From positions 1,612,001 to 1,676,000 of the forward strand of contig NZ_VFNC01000001.1 of NCBI RefSeq assembly GCF_006715395.1: DNA of 64,000 nt, in the 5' to 3' direction. The position numbers were made by a program, and so were the translations under genes. Under the pieces are notes generated by a model. The model worked only from the letters and a program-made list of their open reading frames with translations, was not told the origin of the DNA and searched no databases. Below, piece by piece: positions 1 through 7,111 of the stretch. Position 1 is the stretch's first letter; each line of letters starts with the position of its first letter. Origin of the DNA: Streptomyces sp. SLBN-31. Lineage in GTDB: Bacteria; Actinomycetota; Actinomycetes; Streptomycetales; Streptomycetaceae.

Positions 1-1
1 C

Positions 2-691
2 GACGAGGACGTACCCGAGCGGGCCGCGGACGAGGTCTTCGCGTGGCTGCGCGAGGTCGACGCCCGGTTCAGCCCCTACCGGCCCGACAGCGAGGTGTGC
101 CGCCACGACCGCGGTGAACTGGAGCGGCACGAGCTCAGCGACGACCTCGTCGAGGTCCTCGACCTGTGCGAGCACTACCGCCGGGCGACCGGCGGCGCGT
201 TCGACGCGCGGCTGCCGGGGCGGGGGCTCGACCCCAACGCGGTGGTCAAGGGCTGGTCCGTGCAGCGGGCTGCCGACCTGCTGCGGGCGGCCGGGGCACG
301 ACGGTTCGTGCTGAACGCCGGCGGTGACGTGGTCGCCGCCGGCGGGCCCTGGCGGGTGGGAGTACGGCACCCCGAGCACGCCGACAAACTGTGCGCGGTG
401 CTGGAACTGACCGACGGCGCCGTCGCCACCTCCGCCCGCTACGAGCGCGGCGACCACATCGTCGACGGCCGGACCGGACGTCCGGCGACCGGGCTGCTGA
501 GCCTGACGGTCGTCGCCCCCTCGCTCACCGAGGCGGACTCGGTGGCCACGGCCGCCTTCGCGATGGGCACCGAGGGCATCGGCTGGGCCGCCTCGCTCCC
601 CGGGTGCGAGGTGTTCGCCGTGGACACCGGGGGCCAGGTGCTGCGCACGGAGGGCTTCCCCGTCGCGCGGGAGGATCCGGCACCCGGATGA
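2..691 (+). CDS. FAD:protein FMN transferase, ApbE family (5' partial)
   Basis: This is the C-terminal part of an ApbE-type flavin transferase. The family moves FMN from FAD onto a Thr of target membrane or periplasmic redox proteins. The frame is open from base 2, so the start lies outside the window; the GTG at 95 is internal. Near the left edge I see FSPYRPDSEVCR, the typical ApbE segment. Further on are FDARLPG, DPNAVVKGW, FVLNAGGDVVAAG, the VATSARYERG segment, HIVDGRTGRP and ADSVATAAFAMG, all in family order and including the conserved metal/FAD-binding C-terminal stretch. The protein ends normally at a TGA followed by a strong hairpin. The upstream neighbour, commonly an FMN-binding domain protein, is not visible. 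Confidence is high for the family; the target protein is unknown. Confidence 0.85.
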   Translation, partial: DEDVPERAADEVFAWLREVDARFSPYRPDSEVCRHDRGELERHELSDDLVEVLDLCEHYRRATGGAFDARLPGRGLDPNAVVKGWSVQRAADLLRAAGARRFVLNAGGDVVAAGGPWRVGVRHPEHADKLCAVLELTDGAVATSARYERGDHIVDGRTGRPATGLLSLTVVAPSLTEADSVATAAFAMGTEGIGWAASLPGCEVFAVDTGGQVLRTEGFPVAREDPAPG

Positions 692-697
692 GCCGAA

Positions 698-734
698 GGG
701 CGGGCCGCCGGCGGGGGAGTCCGGCGGCCCGCCC
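698..734. terminator. Bidirectional hairpin terminator
   Basis: A perfect 14-bp inverted repeat (698-711 and 721-734) with a 9-nt loop lies between the convergent ApbE and glycosyltransferase genes. It has no clear U-tract, as is usual for Streptomyces terminators. Confidence 0.7.
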
Positions 735-756
735 GCTCATGGGGTGGGGAAGAGGG

Positions 757-2787
757 TCAGGCGACGTCGGAGGCGTCCAGGCGGTACAGGCCGCTGTAGG
801 CGCTCACCGCCGTTCCATGGGCCTTGACCCAGGTGGAGACAGCGGAGTCGGTGCCCTGGCCGCCGCCTTGGCTGCTGACGACGACGTAGTGCAGCTTGCC
901 CGACTTCACCAGGCTCTTGAGCTTGGCCAGCGTCATCGCGTTGTCGCTGCCGGACCAGCCGCCCATGGAGATGACCGGCTGCCCCGACTCCAGAATGATC
1001 GAGGACGCGGTCTGGTCGGTGGCCACCGCCACCAGCCAGGTGGCGCCGTCCTGGTGCTTCTTCAGGTACGTGATCATCGCGGAGCTCACGCCACCGCCCA
1101 TGCCGCCGCCCATGCCTTCAGCGCTACGTCCGGCCTGCGACCGGCTGCTGCTCCCGGTACCGGTCGGCGGCTGCCCCATGGACTGCCCTCCGCCGACGCC
1201 TGATCCGCTCGGCGCGCCGCCCATGCCGCCACCACCGGGGCCGCCGCCCATGCCGCCGCCGGTACTGGGGCCGGCCGTCGGGTTGGTGCCGTTGGTGCTC
1301 GCCGTCGTCGCCGTCGAGACCGAGTAGGCGGCAGGACCGGCGAGCAGGGCCACGACCGCCGCGAGCGAGGCGAGACCGATCAGCCTCCGCCGCCGCGTGA
1401 ACCGCCCGGCCGCCAGCCCGAGCACCGCGGCCGCACCGGCGAGCGCGACCACGACCTCGGCGACCGTGTACACCGTGCCGGAGCCGGAGGCCCGTCGGAG
1501 CAGTACGACCGCCCAGACCGCGCTGACGGCGACCGCACCCGGCAGCACCCAGCCCCACCCGACCGCCGGCCGCTCCTTGAGGGCGCCGTACAGGATGACC
1601 CCGCCCGCACCCGACAGTGCCGCGATACCGGGGGCCATGGCGGTGACGTAGTAGGGGTGGAAGGTGCCCTCGGCGAGGGAGAAGGTCAGGTAGTGCAGGA
1701 CGAACCAGCCGCCCCACAGCATCAGCGCCGCCCGCCGGGCGTCCGTGCGCGGCGCCCGGCCGCGCAGCACCAGAGCGCCGACGAGCGCGATCGCGGCGAA
1801 CGGGATCAGCCAGGAGATCTGTCCGCCCATGATGTCGTTGAACATCCGGTAGATGCCCGAACTGCCGCCGAAGCTCGCGCCGTTGCCCTGCGAGCCGACC
1901 GACGAGCTCGCCCCGAGGATCCGGCCGAAGCCGTTGTAGCCGATGACCAGGTCCCAGACGGTGTTGTCGGTCGACCCGCCGATGTAGGGGCGGTCGGAGG
2001 CCGGGAGGAGGTCGACGATCACCATCCACCAGGCGCTGGAGACGACCAGTGCCACCGTGGCCACGGCGAGGTTGCGGATCCGCCTGCCCAACGAGGTGTT
2101 CGCGGCCCACAGGTAGACCACGAAGAACACGGGCAGGACGACGTACGCCTGCATCATCTTCGTGTTGAAGGCGAAGCCGATGGCGACCGCGGACCACACC
2201 AGCGGCATCGTCCGGCCGGAGCGCACGGCCTTCAGCAGGGCCGCCGCGCCGAGCAGCATCAGGAGGACGAGGACCGGGTCCGGGTTGGTGTCCCTGGTGA
2301 TGGCGACCGTGATCGGGGTGAGCGTCAGTGTCAGCGCGGCGATCGTGCCCGCCACCGCTCCGAAGTCCCGCTTGACCAGCCGGTACAGCAGGGCCACGGA
2401 GCCGGTGCCCACGGCCACCATCGGCAGCGTCAACTGCCAGGTGCCGTAACCGAACACGCGGGCCGAAAGGCCCATCACCCACAGCGCGAACGGCGGTTTG
2501 TCAACGGTGATGAAACTGCCGGAGTCCAACGCGCCGAAGAAGAACGCCTTCCAGCTCCTGGTCCCGGAGTAGACGGCCGCGTTGTAGAAGGTGTTGCCGG
2601 TGACGGAGGACAGGTTCCAGGCGTACAGGACCGTCGCGAGGAGCAGGATCGCCCACAGGGCGGGGCGGGCCCAGCGCGGGTCCCCGGGGGCGCCGGTGAA
2701 CAGCCTTCTCATCCGGGAGGCGGGCGGGGCGGCTGCCCGGTGCCTGCCCTCCTGGGCGGGCGCGGGAGGCGGGGCGAGGGTCGTCAT
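757..2787 (-). CDS. ArnT/PMT_2-like membrane glycosyltransferase (GT39 type)
   Basis: This is a 676-residue polytopic membrane protein of the actinobacterial GT39/PMT_2-like group, which uses polyprenyl-phosphate sugars to glycosylate lipids or proteins on the outer face of the membrane. The N-terminus has a first TM at about 43-62 and the catalytic-loop motif DKPP at residues 96-99 (SFITVDKPPFALW). About ten further hydrophobic segments follow. Residues about 500-570 form a Gly/Met/Ser-rich low-complexity linker (many GGGMGG units). A conserved soluble C-terminal domain of about 105 residues follows, probably extracytoplasmic. The start is the ATG at 2787, preceded by GGAG at about 10 nt; a longer frame to 2919 lacks a ribosome site. 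It is divergent from the osmoprotectant transporter. Donor and acceptor cannot be told from sequence. Confidence 0.85.
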   Translation of the reverse strand: MTTLAPPPAPAQEGRHRAAAPPASRMRRLFTGAPGDPRWARPALWAILLLATVLYAWNLSSVTGNTFYNAAVYSGTRSWKAFFFGALDSGSFITVDKPPFALWVMGLSARVFGYGTWQLTLPMVAVGTGSVALLYRLVKRDFGAVAGTIAALTLTLTPITVAITRDTNPDPVLVLLMLLGAAALLKAVRSGRTMPLVWSAVAIGFAFNTKMMQAYVVLPVFFVVYLWAANTSLGRRIRNLAVATVALVVSSAWWMVIVDLLPASDRPYIGGSTDNTVWDLVIGYNGFGRILGASSSVGSQGNGASFGGSSGIYRMFNDIMGGQISWLIPFAAIALVGALVLRGRAPRTDARRAALMLWGGWFVLHYLTFSLAEGTFHPYYVTAMAPGIAALSGAGGVILYGALKERPAVGWGWVLPGAVAVSAVWAVVLLRRASGSGTVYTVAEVVVALAGAAAVLGLAAGRFTRRRRLIGLASLAAVVALLAGPAAYSVSTATTASTNGTNPTAGPSTGGGMGGGPGGGGMGGAPSGSGVGGGQSMGQPPTGTGSSSRSQAGRSAEGMGGGMGGGVSSAMITYLKKHQDGATWLVAVATDQTASSIILESGQPVISMGGWSGSDNAMTLAKLKSLVKSGKLHYVVVSSQGGGQGTDSAVSTWVKAHGTAVSAYSGLYRLDASDVA

Positions 2788-3021
2788 GACACGTTCTCCA
2801 GGTGGGTGTTCGCCCCAACGGGCAGCTCGACGAGAGTGGTTCGCACGGCAACGATCGGCGCCCCGGCTGTGCGATCCCTGAGGGGGTACTGAGCGGAGAG
2901 TGAGAATCAGAGAACTCACAGGTCGACCACAGCGAACCGGCCATGATCCCGCAGAAGTGGCGAAACAATAGGGGTCTAGACTCGGCCTCCAACGGTCCAG
3001 ACCCGAAGGGTATTCGGCGTT

Positions 3022-4152
3022 TTGATACGAATAGATTCAGTCACCAAGCGCTACCCGGACGGCACGGTGGCGGTCGACAACCTGTCGCTGGAAATACCCG
3101 ATCGTGCGATCACGGTGTTCGTCGGACCGTCGGGCTGCGGCAAGACGACCACGCTGCGGATGATCAACCGGATGATCGAGCCGAGCACCGGCACGATCAC
3201 CATCGACGGCAAGGACATCACCAAGCAGCCGGTGAACACGCTGCGCAGGTCCATGGGTTACGTCATCCAGAACGCCGGTCTCTTCCAGCACCGCACGATC
3301 GTGGACAACATCGCCACCGTGCCCCGGCTGCTCGGCTGGGACAAGACCAGGGCGCGGGCCCGGGCCCGGGAGTTGATGGAGCGGGTCGGGCTCGACGGCT
3401 CCCTCGCCAAGCGCTACCCCTACCAGCTCTCCGGCGGCCAGCAGCAGCGCGTCGGCGTCGCACGGGCGCTCGCCGCGGACCCGCCGGTGCTGCTGATGGA
3501 CGAGCCGTTCTCCGCCGTCGACCCGGTGGTCCGCAAGGGCCTGCAGGACGAACTGCTGCGCATCCAGGACGAGTTGGGCAAGACCATCGTCTTCGTCACC
3601 CACGACATCGACGAGGCCGTCAAGATCGGCACCATGGTCGCCGTGATGCGCACCGGCGGCCACCTCGCCCAGTTCGCGCCGCCCGCCGAACTGCTGTCGG
3701 ACCCCGCCGACGCCTTCGTCGAGGACTTCCTCGGCGCCGACCGCGGCATCAGGCGGCTGTCCTTCTTCTCCTCCGCCGGACTCGACCTGCTGACCGCCCC
3801 GGTCGTCGCGGTCGACGCCACCGCCGAGCAGATCGCCGCCCGCGTCTCGAAGGACGTGCCCTACCTCCTCGTCACCGACGTGGCCGGCCTGCCCCTCGGC
3901 TGGAGCGAGCCGGGGCGGCTGACCGCGGGCGCCGTGGACACCGCCCGACTCCTTCCGTACGGGCGGCCCTTCGTGCACGGCAAGGAGTCCCTGCGCGCCG
4001 CCCTCGACGGCGCCGTCCTGTCGCCGACCGGCTGGGCGGTCGCGGTGGACGCCGGCGGCCGGGTCACCGGCGTGGTGTCCCAGCAGGCCATCGGCGAGGC
4101 CATCCGCACCGCCCACGCCGAGGGCCGCAGCGACGAGAAGGTCGCCGGATGA
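3022..4152 (+). CDS. Osmoprotectant ABC transporter, ATP-binding subunit (OpuCA/ProV-like)
   Basis: This is a 376-residue ATPase energising import of quaternary-amine osmoprotectants such as glycine betaine or choline. Visible motifs are Walker A GPSGCGKTT (about 33-41), Q-loop VIQNAGLFQH, signature LSGGQQQR, Walker B VLLMDEPFSAVD and switch VTHDIDEA. After the ABC domain a C-terminal extension of about 120 residues corresponds to the CBS-type regulatory module of OpuCA, which in characterised relatives senses ionic strength; here it is divergent. The start is TTG at 3022, which gives the family N-terminus IRIDSVTKRYPDG. It is first in a tight three-gene operon (4-nt overlap with the next gene). 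The cognate binding protein is not here but at 10232-11191, beyond an opposing conservon. Confidence 0.92.
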   Translation: MIRIDSVTKRYPDGTVAVDNLSLEIPDRAITVFVGPSGCGKTTTLRMINRMIEPSTGTITIDGKDITKQPVNTLRRSMGYVIQNAGLFQHRTIVDNIATVPRLLGWDKTRARARARELMERVGLDGSLAKRYPYQLSGGQQQRVGVARALAADPPVLLMDEPFSAVDPVVRKGLQDELLRIQDELGKTIVFVTHDIDEAVKIGTMVAVMRTGGHLAQFAPPAELLSDPADAFVEDFLGADRGIRRLSFFSSAGLDLLTAPVVAVDATAEQIAARVSKDVPYLLVTDVAGLPLGWSEPGRLTAGAVDTARLLPYGRPFVHGKESLRAALDGAVLSPTGWAVAVDAGGRVTGVVSQQAIGEAIRTAHAEGRSDEKVAG

Positions 4153-4859
4153 GCGGCGGGCTGTTCGACATACCGAGCGACCTGCAGAACTCCTACTGGG
4201 GTCTGGTCGGACTGCATCTGCGCGAGGCGCTGATCCCGGTCGCCGTCGGACTGGTGGTGGCGCTGCCCATCGCCCAACTCTGCGTGCGGCTGCGCTGGTT
4301 GTACCCGCCGGTGCTGTGGGTGACGACCGTCCTCTACGCCATCCCCTCACTCGCCTTCTTCGTCGTGCTGATCGACTACACCGGGCAGACCGAGACGACC
4401 GTGATGATCCCGCTGGCCGTCTACAGCCTGGTGGTGTTCGTCCCCGCGATCGTCGACGGTGTGCGATCGGTGCCGCAGGAGACGCTCGACGCGGCCACCG
4501 CGATGGGCCTCGGGCCCGTACGCCGTTATTTCCAGGTCCAGTTGCCCATCGCCGCGCCCGCGATCATCGCCGGTCTGCGGATCGCGACGGTCTCCAGCAT
4601 CTCCCTCGTCTCCGTCGGCATGCTGATCGGCAACCAGGGCGCGCTGGGCAACCTGCTCCACGACGGCCAGATCTACAACCAGCCCCGCCTGATCTGGCTG
4701 TCCGTCATCGGTACGGCCGTCCTCGCCGTCCTCGCCGACGCGCTCCTCGTCGTCGTACGCATCCTGGTGACACCGTGGATGCCGCGCGGCGGCCGTGCGC
4801 CACGCCCCGTGGACGAGCCCGAACCCCTCACGGCCGCCCTGGAGGACGCCGCCCGATGA
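4149..4859 (+). CDS. Osmoprotectant ABC transporter permease (OpuCB-like)
   Basis: This is a 236-residue inner-membrane permease. It begins MSGGLFDIPSDLQ and shows the family block LREALIPVAVGLVVALPIAQ, then about five to six TM helices. The coupling-helix (EAA) region is DAATAMGLGPVRRYFQVQLP at about residues 115-135, and the segment VGMLIGNQGALGNLLHDG is diagnostic of glycine-betaine/osmoprotectant permeases. The start ATG overlaps the stop of the ATPase gene by 4 nt and the stop overlaps the next ATG by 4 nt, so the three cistrons are translationally coupled. It presumably pairs with the following permease as a heterodimer. Confidence 0.92.
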   Translation: MSGGLFDIPSDLQNSYWGLVGLHLREALIPVAVGLVVALPIAQLCVRLRWLYPPVLWVTTVLYAIPSLAFFVVLIDYTGQTETTVMIPLAVYSLVVFVPAIVDGVRSVPQETLDAATAMGLGPVRRYFQVQLPIAAPAIIAGLRIATVSSISLVSVGMLIGNQGALGNLLHDGQIYNQPRLIWLSVIGTAVLAVLADALLVVVRILVTPWMPRGGRAPRPVDEPEPLTAALEDAAR

Positions 4860-5524
4860 ACGTCCTTCACCTCGTCAACGCCTTCTTCAGCGACGGCGCC
4901 CACTGGCACGGCTACGACGGCATCCCCACCCGGCTGCGCGAGCACGTCCAGTACACGCTGATCGCGCTGGCCATCGCCGCCGCCATCGGCCTGCCGATCG
5001 GCCTGCTCACCGGCCACACCGGCCGCGGCGGCAACGCCCTCGCCCTGGTCGCCACCGCGGGGCGCGCCCTGCCCAGCTTCGGCCTGCTGGTGCTGATGTT
5101 CGTCCTGCTGGGACTCGGCCTGACCCCGGTGATGATCCCGCTGGTCGTCCTCGCCGTCCCCCCGATCCTGGTCACCACCTACGAGGCGGTGCGCTCCGTC
5201 GACCCCTCTCCGGTGGACGCGGCCCGGGGCATGGGCATGTCGGAGTCCCGCGTCCTTTTCCAGGTCGAACTCCCGGTCGCGCTGCCGCTGATCCTCAGCG
5301 GCCTGCGCTCGGCGGCCATCCAGATCGTCTCCACGGCGACGATCGCCGCGTACGTCTCCCTCGGCGGCCTCGGCCGGTACATCGTGGACGGTCTCTACCA
5401 GCTCAACTACCAGAAGGTGGTGGGCGGCGCGACCCTGGTGGCCGCCCTGGCGCTGCTGACGCTCGGGTTCTTCGGCCTGGTGGCGCGGCTCACGGTGTCA
5501 CCGGGAGTGCGCCGCGGCAACTGA
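4856..5524 (+). CDS. Osmoprotectant ABC transporter permease (OpuCD-like)
   Basis: This is the second permease, 222 residues, homologous to the preceding one. It has an N-terminal periplasmic stretch (HWHGYDGIPTRLREH) followed by about five TM helices. The EAA-type coupling loop reads DAARGMGMSESRVLFQVELP, followed by the helix STATIAAYVSLGGLGRYI. It is the last gene of the operon; a perfect 9-bp hairpin follows directly. The usual fourth cistron (the binding lipoprotein) is missing at this point and is found 4.7 kb downstream in the same orientation. Confidence 0.92.
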   Translation: MNVLHLVNAFFSDGAHWHGYDGIPTRLREHVQYTLIALAIAAAIGLPIGLLTGHTGRGGNALALVATAGRALPSFGLLVLMFVLLGLGLTPVMIPLVVLAVPPILVTTYEAVRSVDPSPVDAARGMGMSESRVLFQVELPVALPLILSGLRSAAIQIVSTATIAAYVSLGGLGRYIVDGLYQLNYQKVVGGATLVAALALLTLGFFGLVARLTVSPGVRRGN

Positions 5525-5531
5525 CGCCCCG

Positions 5532-5558
5532 GGGCCCGGGGTCGGCGTTCCCGGGCCC
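5532..5558. terminator. Hairpin between convergent permease and cvnD genes
   Basis: A perfect 9-bp inverted repeat (5532-5540 / 5550-5558, arm GGGCCCGGG) with a 9-nt loop fills the 39-nt gap between the convergent transporter and conservon operons. It probably terminates both. Confidence 0.65.
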
Positions 5559-5563
5559 GTCCG

Positions 5564-6166
5564 TCAGCCCTCCGTGCGCGCCAGCGCCAGCTCCAGTACG
5601 ACGAGCAGCGCGTCCCGGACCGAGCCTCGCTCGCGGGCGTCGAACACCAGCACAGGGACGCGCTCGGCCACGTCGAGCGCCCAGCGCACCTCCTCCAGGG
5701 TGTGCTCGACCTTGCCGTCGAAGGCGTTGACGGCGACCGCGAACGGGATCTGCCGGTGCTCGAAGTAGTCGACGGCGGCGTAGCAGTCGTCGAGGCGGCG
5801 CGTGTCGACGATGACGAGGCCGCCGACGGCGCCCTCGACGATGTCGTCCCACATGAAGCCGAACCGCTCCTGCCCGGGCGTGCCGAACAGGTACAGCTTC
5901 AGGGTCGGGTCGATGGTGATGCAGCCGAAGTCCATCGCCACGGTGGTGGTGGTCTTGCTCGGGGTGTGGCTGAGGTCGTCCACGCCCGCCGCGACCTCCG
6001 TGATGGCGGCCTCGGTGGTCAGCGGCTCGATCTCGGAGATGGAGCCCACGGCGGTGGTCTTGCCCACGCCGAAGCCGCCCGCGATCACCATCTTGACCGG
6101 CAGCGGCGGTCGTACGGCGGCCACCGGAGCGGCCGCGACGGGGGCGGCCGGTTCAGTCGGAGTCAC
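5564..6166 (-). CDS. cvnD: Conservon GTP-binding protein CvnD (first conservon)
   Basis: This is a small Ras-like GTPase of the CvnD family, which acts at the membrane with CvnA-C in a complex likened to eukaryotic G-protein-coupled signalling. Visible are the P-loop GGFGVGKTT, the switch region TTTTVAMDFG, the G3-like FGTPGQERF and the conserved MWDDIVEGAVGGLVIVDTRR. The conserved AVNAFDG replaces a canonical NKxD, as is usual in this family. I chose the GTG at 6166 as start; it overlaps cvnC by 14 nt, the same overlap seen in the second conservon. A frame up to 6196 is open but adds residues not typical of the family. It is the last gene of cvnABCD. Confidence 0.92.
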   Translation of the reverse strand: MTPTEPAAPVAAAPVAAVRPPLPVKMVIAGGFGVGKTTAVGSISEIEPLTTEAAITEVAAGVDDLSHTPSKTTTTVAMDFGCITIDPTLKLYLFGTPGQERFGFMWDDIVEGAVGGLVIVDTRRLDDCYAAVDYFEHRQIPFAVAVNAFDGKVEHTLEEVRWALDVAERVPVLVFDARERGSVRDALLVVLELALARTEG

Positions 6167-6572
6167 GCAGTACCCCTCGGGAGTCGGGGATGGCACGCAG
6201 GGCGTCGATGACCCTGCGCAGGACGGTGGCGTCGTGGATGACGCCGGTGTCGGGGACGTGCACCGCCAGGAGTCCGGCGGCGCGCAGGTCCTCGGCGAGG
6301 ACCCGTACGACGTTGAGGTGCAGCCTGAGCCGGGCCGCGAGTTCGGCGACGGACTGCGGCTGCCGGCAGGCGGCGACGATGTCGTACTGCTCGAAGGTGA
6401 GGTCGTCGAGTTCGGCGAGACCCTCGGCGGTGGCCACCACCTGGGTCTCCACCGGCACCGGCCGGCCGGACGCGGTGGGCGCGACCCGGCCGGCGGTGAC
6501 CAGGAACGGCCGTACGGCGGGGGCGGGACCGACCGGTTCCGGACCGTCCGGCGGTGGGGAGCCGTCCGGCAT
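6153..6572 (-). CDS. cvnC: Conservon protein CvnC, DUF742
   Basis: This is a 139-residue DUF742 protein. It has a variable Pro-rich N-terminus, then VRPFLVTAGR and a winged-helix-like core (FEQYDIVAACRQPQSVAELAA, LNVVRVLAEDLRAAGLLAVH). CvnC proteins associate with CvnB and CvnD at the membrane and influence the GTPase; the fold suggests a degenerate HTH rather than a classical DNA-binding factor. The ATG at 6572 follows the cvnB stop by 59 nt, the longest gap in this operon. Confidence 0.9.
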   Translation of the reverse strand: MPDGSPPPDGPEPVGPAPAVRPFLVTAGRVAPTASGRPVPVETQVVATAEGLAELDDLTFEQYDIVAACRQPQSVAELAARLRLHLNVVRVLAEDLRAAGLLAVHVPDTGVIHDATVLRRVIDALRAIPDSRGVLRDSD

Positions 6573-6631
6573 GGGGTGTCTTCTTCCTCCTCGACCGCGC
6601 CCTCGGCCGAGGGCTTCGGACCGGCGACCGG

Positions 6632-7111
6632 TCAGCGCGCGGACGCGGCGCCGACGCTGTTCTTGAGCTGGAGCACGAGCTGGGGACTGAGCGCGCTGCC
6701 GGCCCGGTTGGCGAACAGCGTCATCTCGTAGGCGATGTTGCCGAGCTTGGCCTCCTTGTCGGTGACGACGCCGAGGACGGCGCCGCTGCCGATGGCGGAG
6801 ACCAGGACATGGCCGCCCTCCAGGTCGATGATGACCTTGTTGAGGCCGCCCAGGCCGTAGTTGCCGGAGGCGCCGGCGGCCAGGGACGTGATGCCGGAGA
6901 CGATCGCGGCCAGCCGCTCGGAGTCGGCGTGCTCGCGCAGCTCGGACACCGCGATGAGCAGCCCGTCGGACGACACCGCGATGGCGTCGACGACGCCCGC
7001 GGTCTCGGTCGCGAAACGGTTGAGCAGCCAGGTGAAGTCGGCTGCGGCGGCCTGCAGTTCGGCCGGCGTGGTGGCTCCCGCGGGGGGAGTGTCACCTGTC
7101 GACGTACTCAC
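6632..7111 (-). CDS. cvnB: Conservon protein CvnB, roadblock/LC7 domain
   Basis: This is a 159-residue protein with a single roadblock/LC7 domain (about residues 20-140), similar to MglB-like GTPase partners. Characteristic stretches are FATETAGVVDAIAVSSDGLL, SERLAAIVSGITSLA and GHVLVSAIGSGAVLGVVTDK. In conservons CvnB is thought to act on CvnD. Its GTG start overlaps the cvnA TGA as GTGA, so translation is coupled. Confidence 0.92.
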   Translation of the reverse strand: MSTSTGDTPPAGATTPAELQAAAADFTWLLNRFATETAGVVDAIAVSSDGLLIAVSELREHADSERLAAIVSGITSLAAGASGNYGLGGLNKVIIDLEGGHVLVSAIGSGAVLGVVTDKEAKLGNIAYEMTLFANRAGSALSPQLVLQLKNSVGAASAR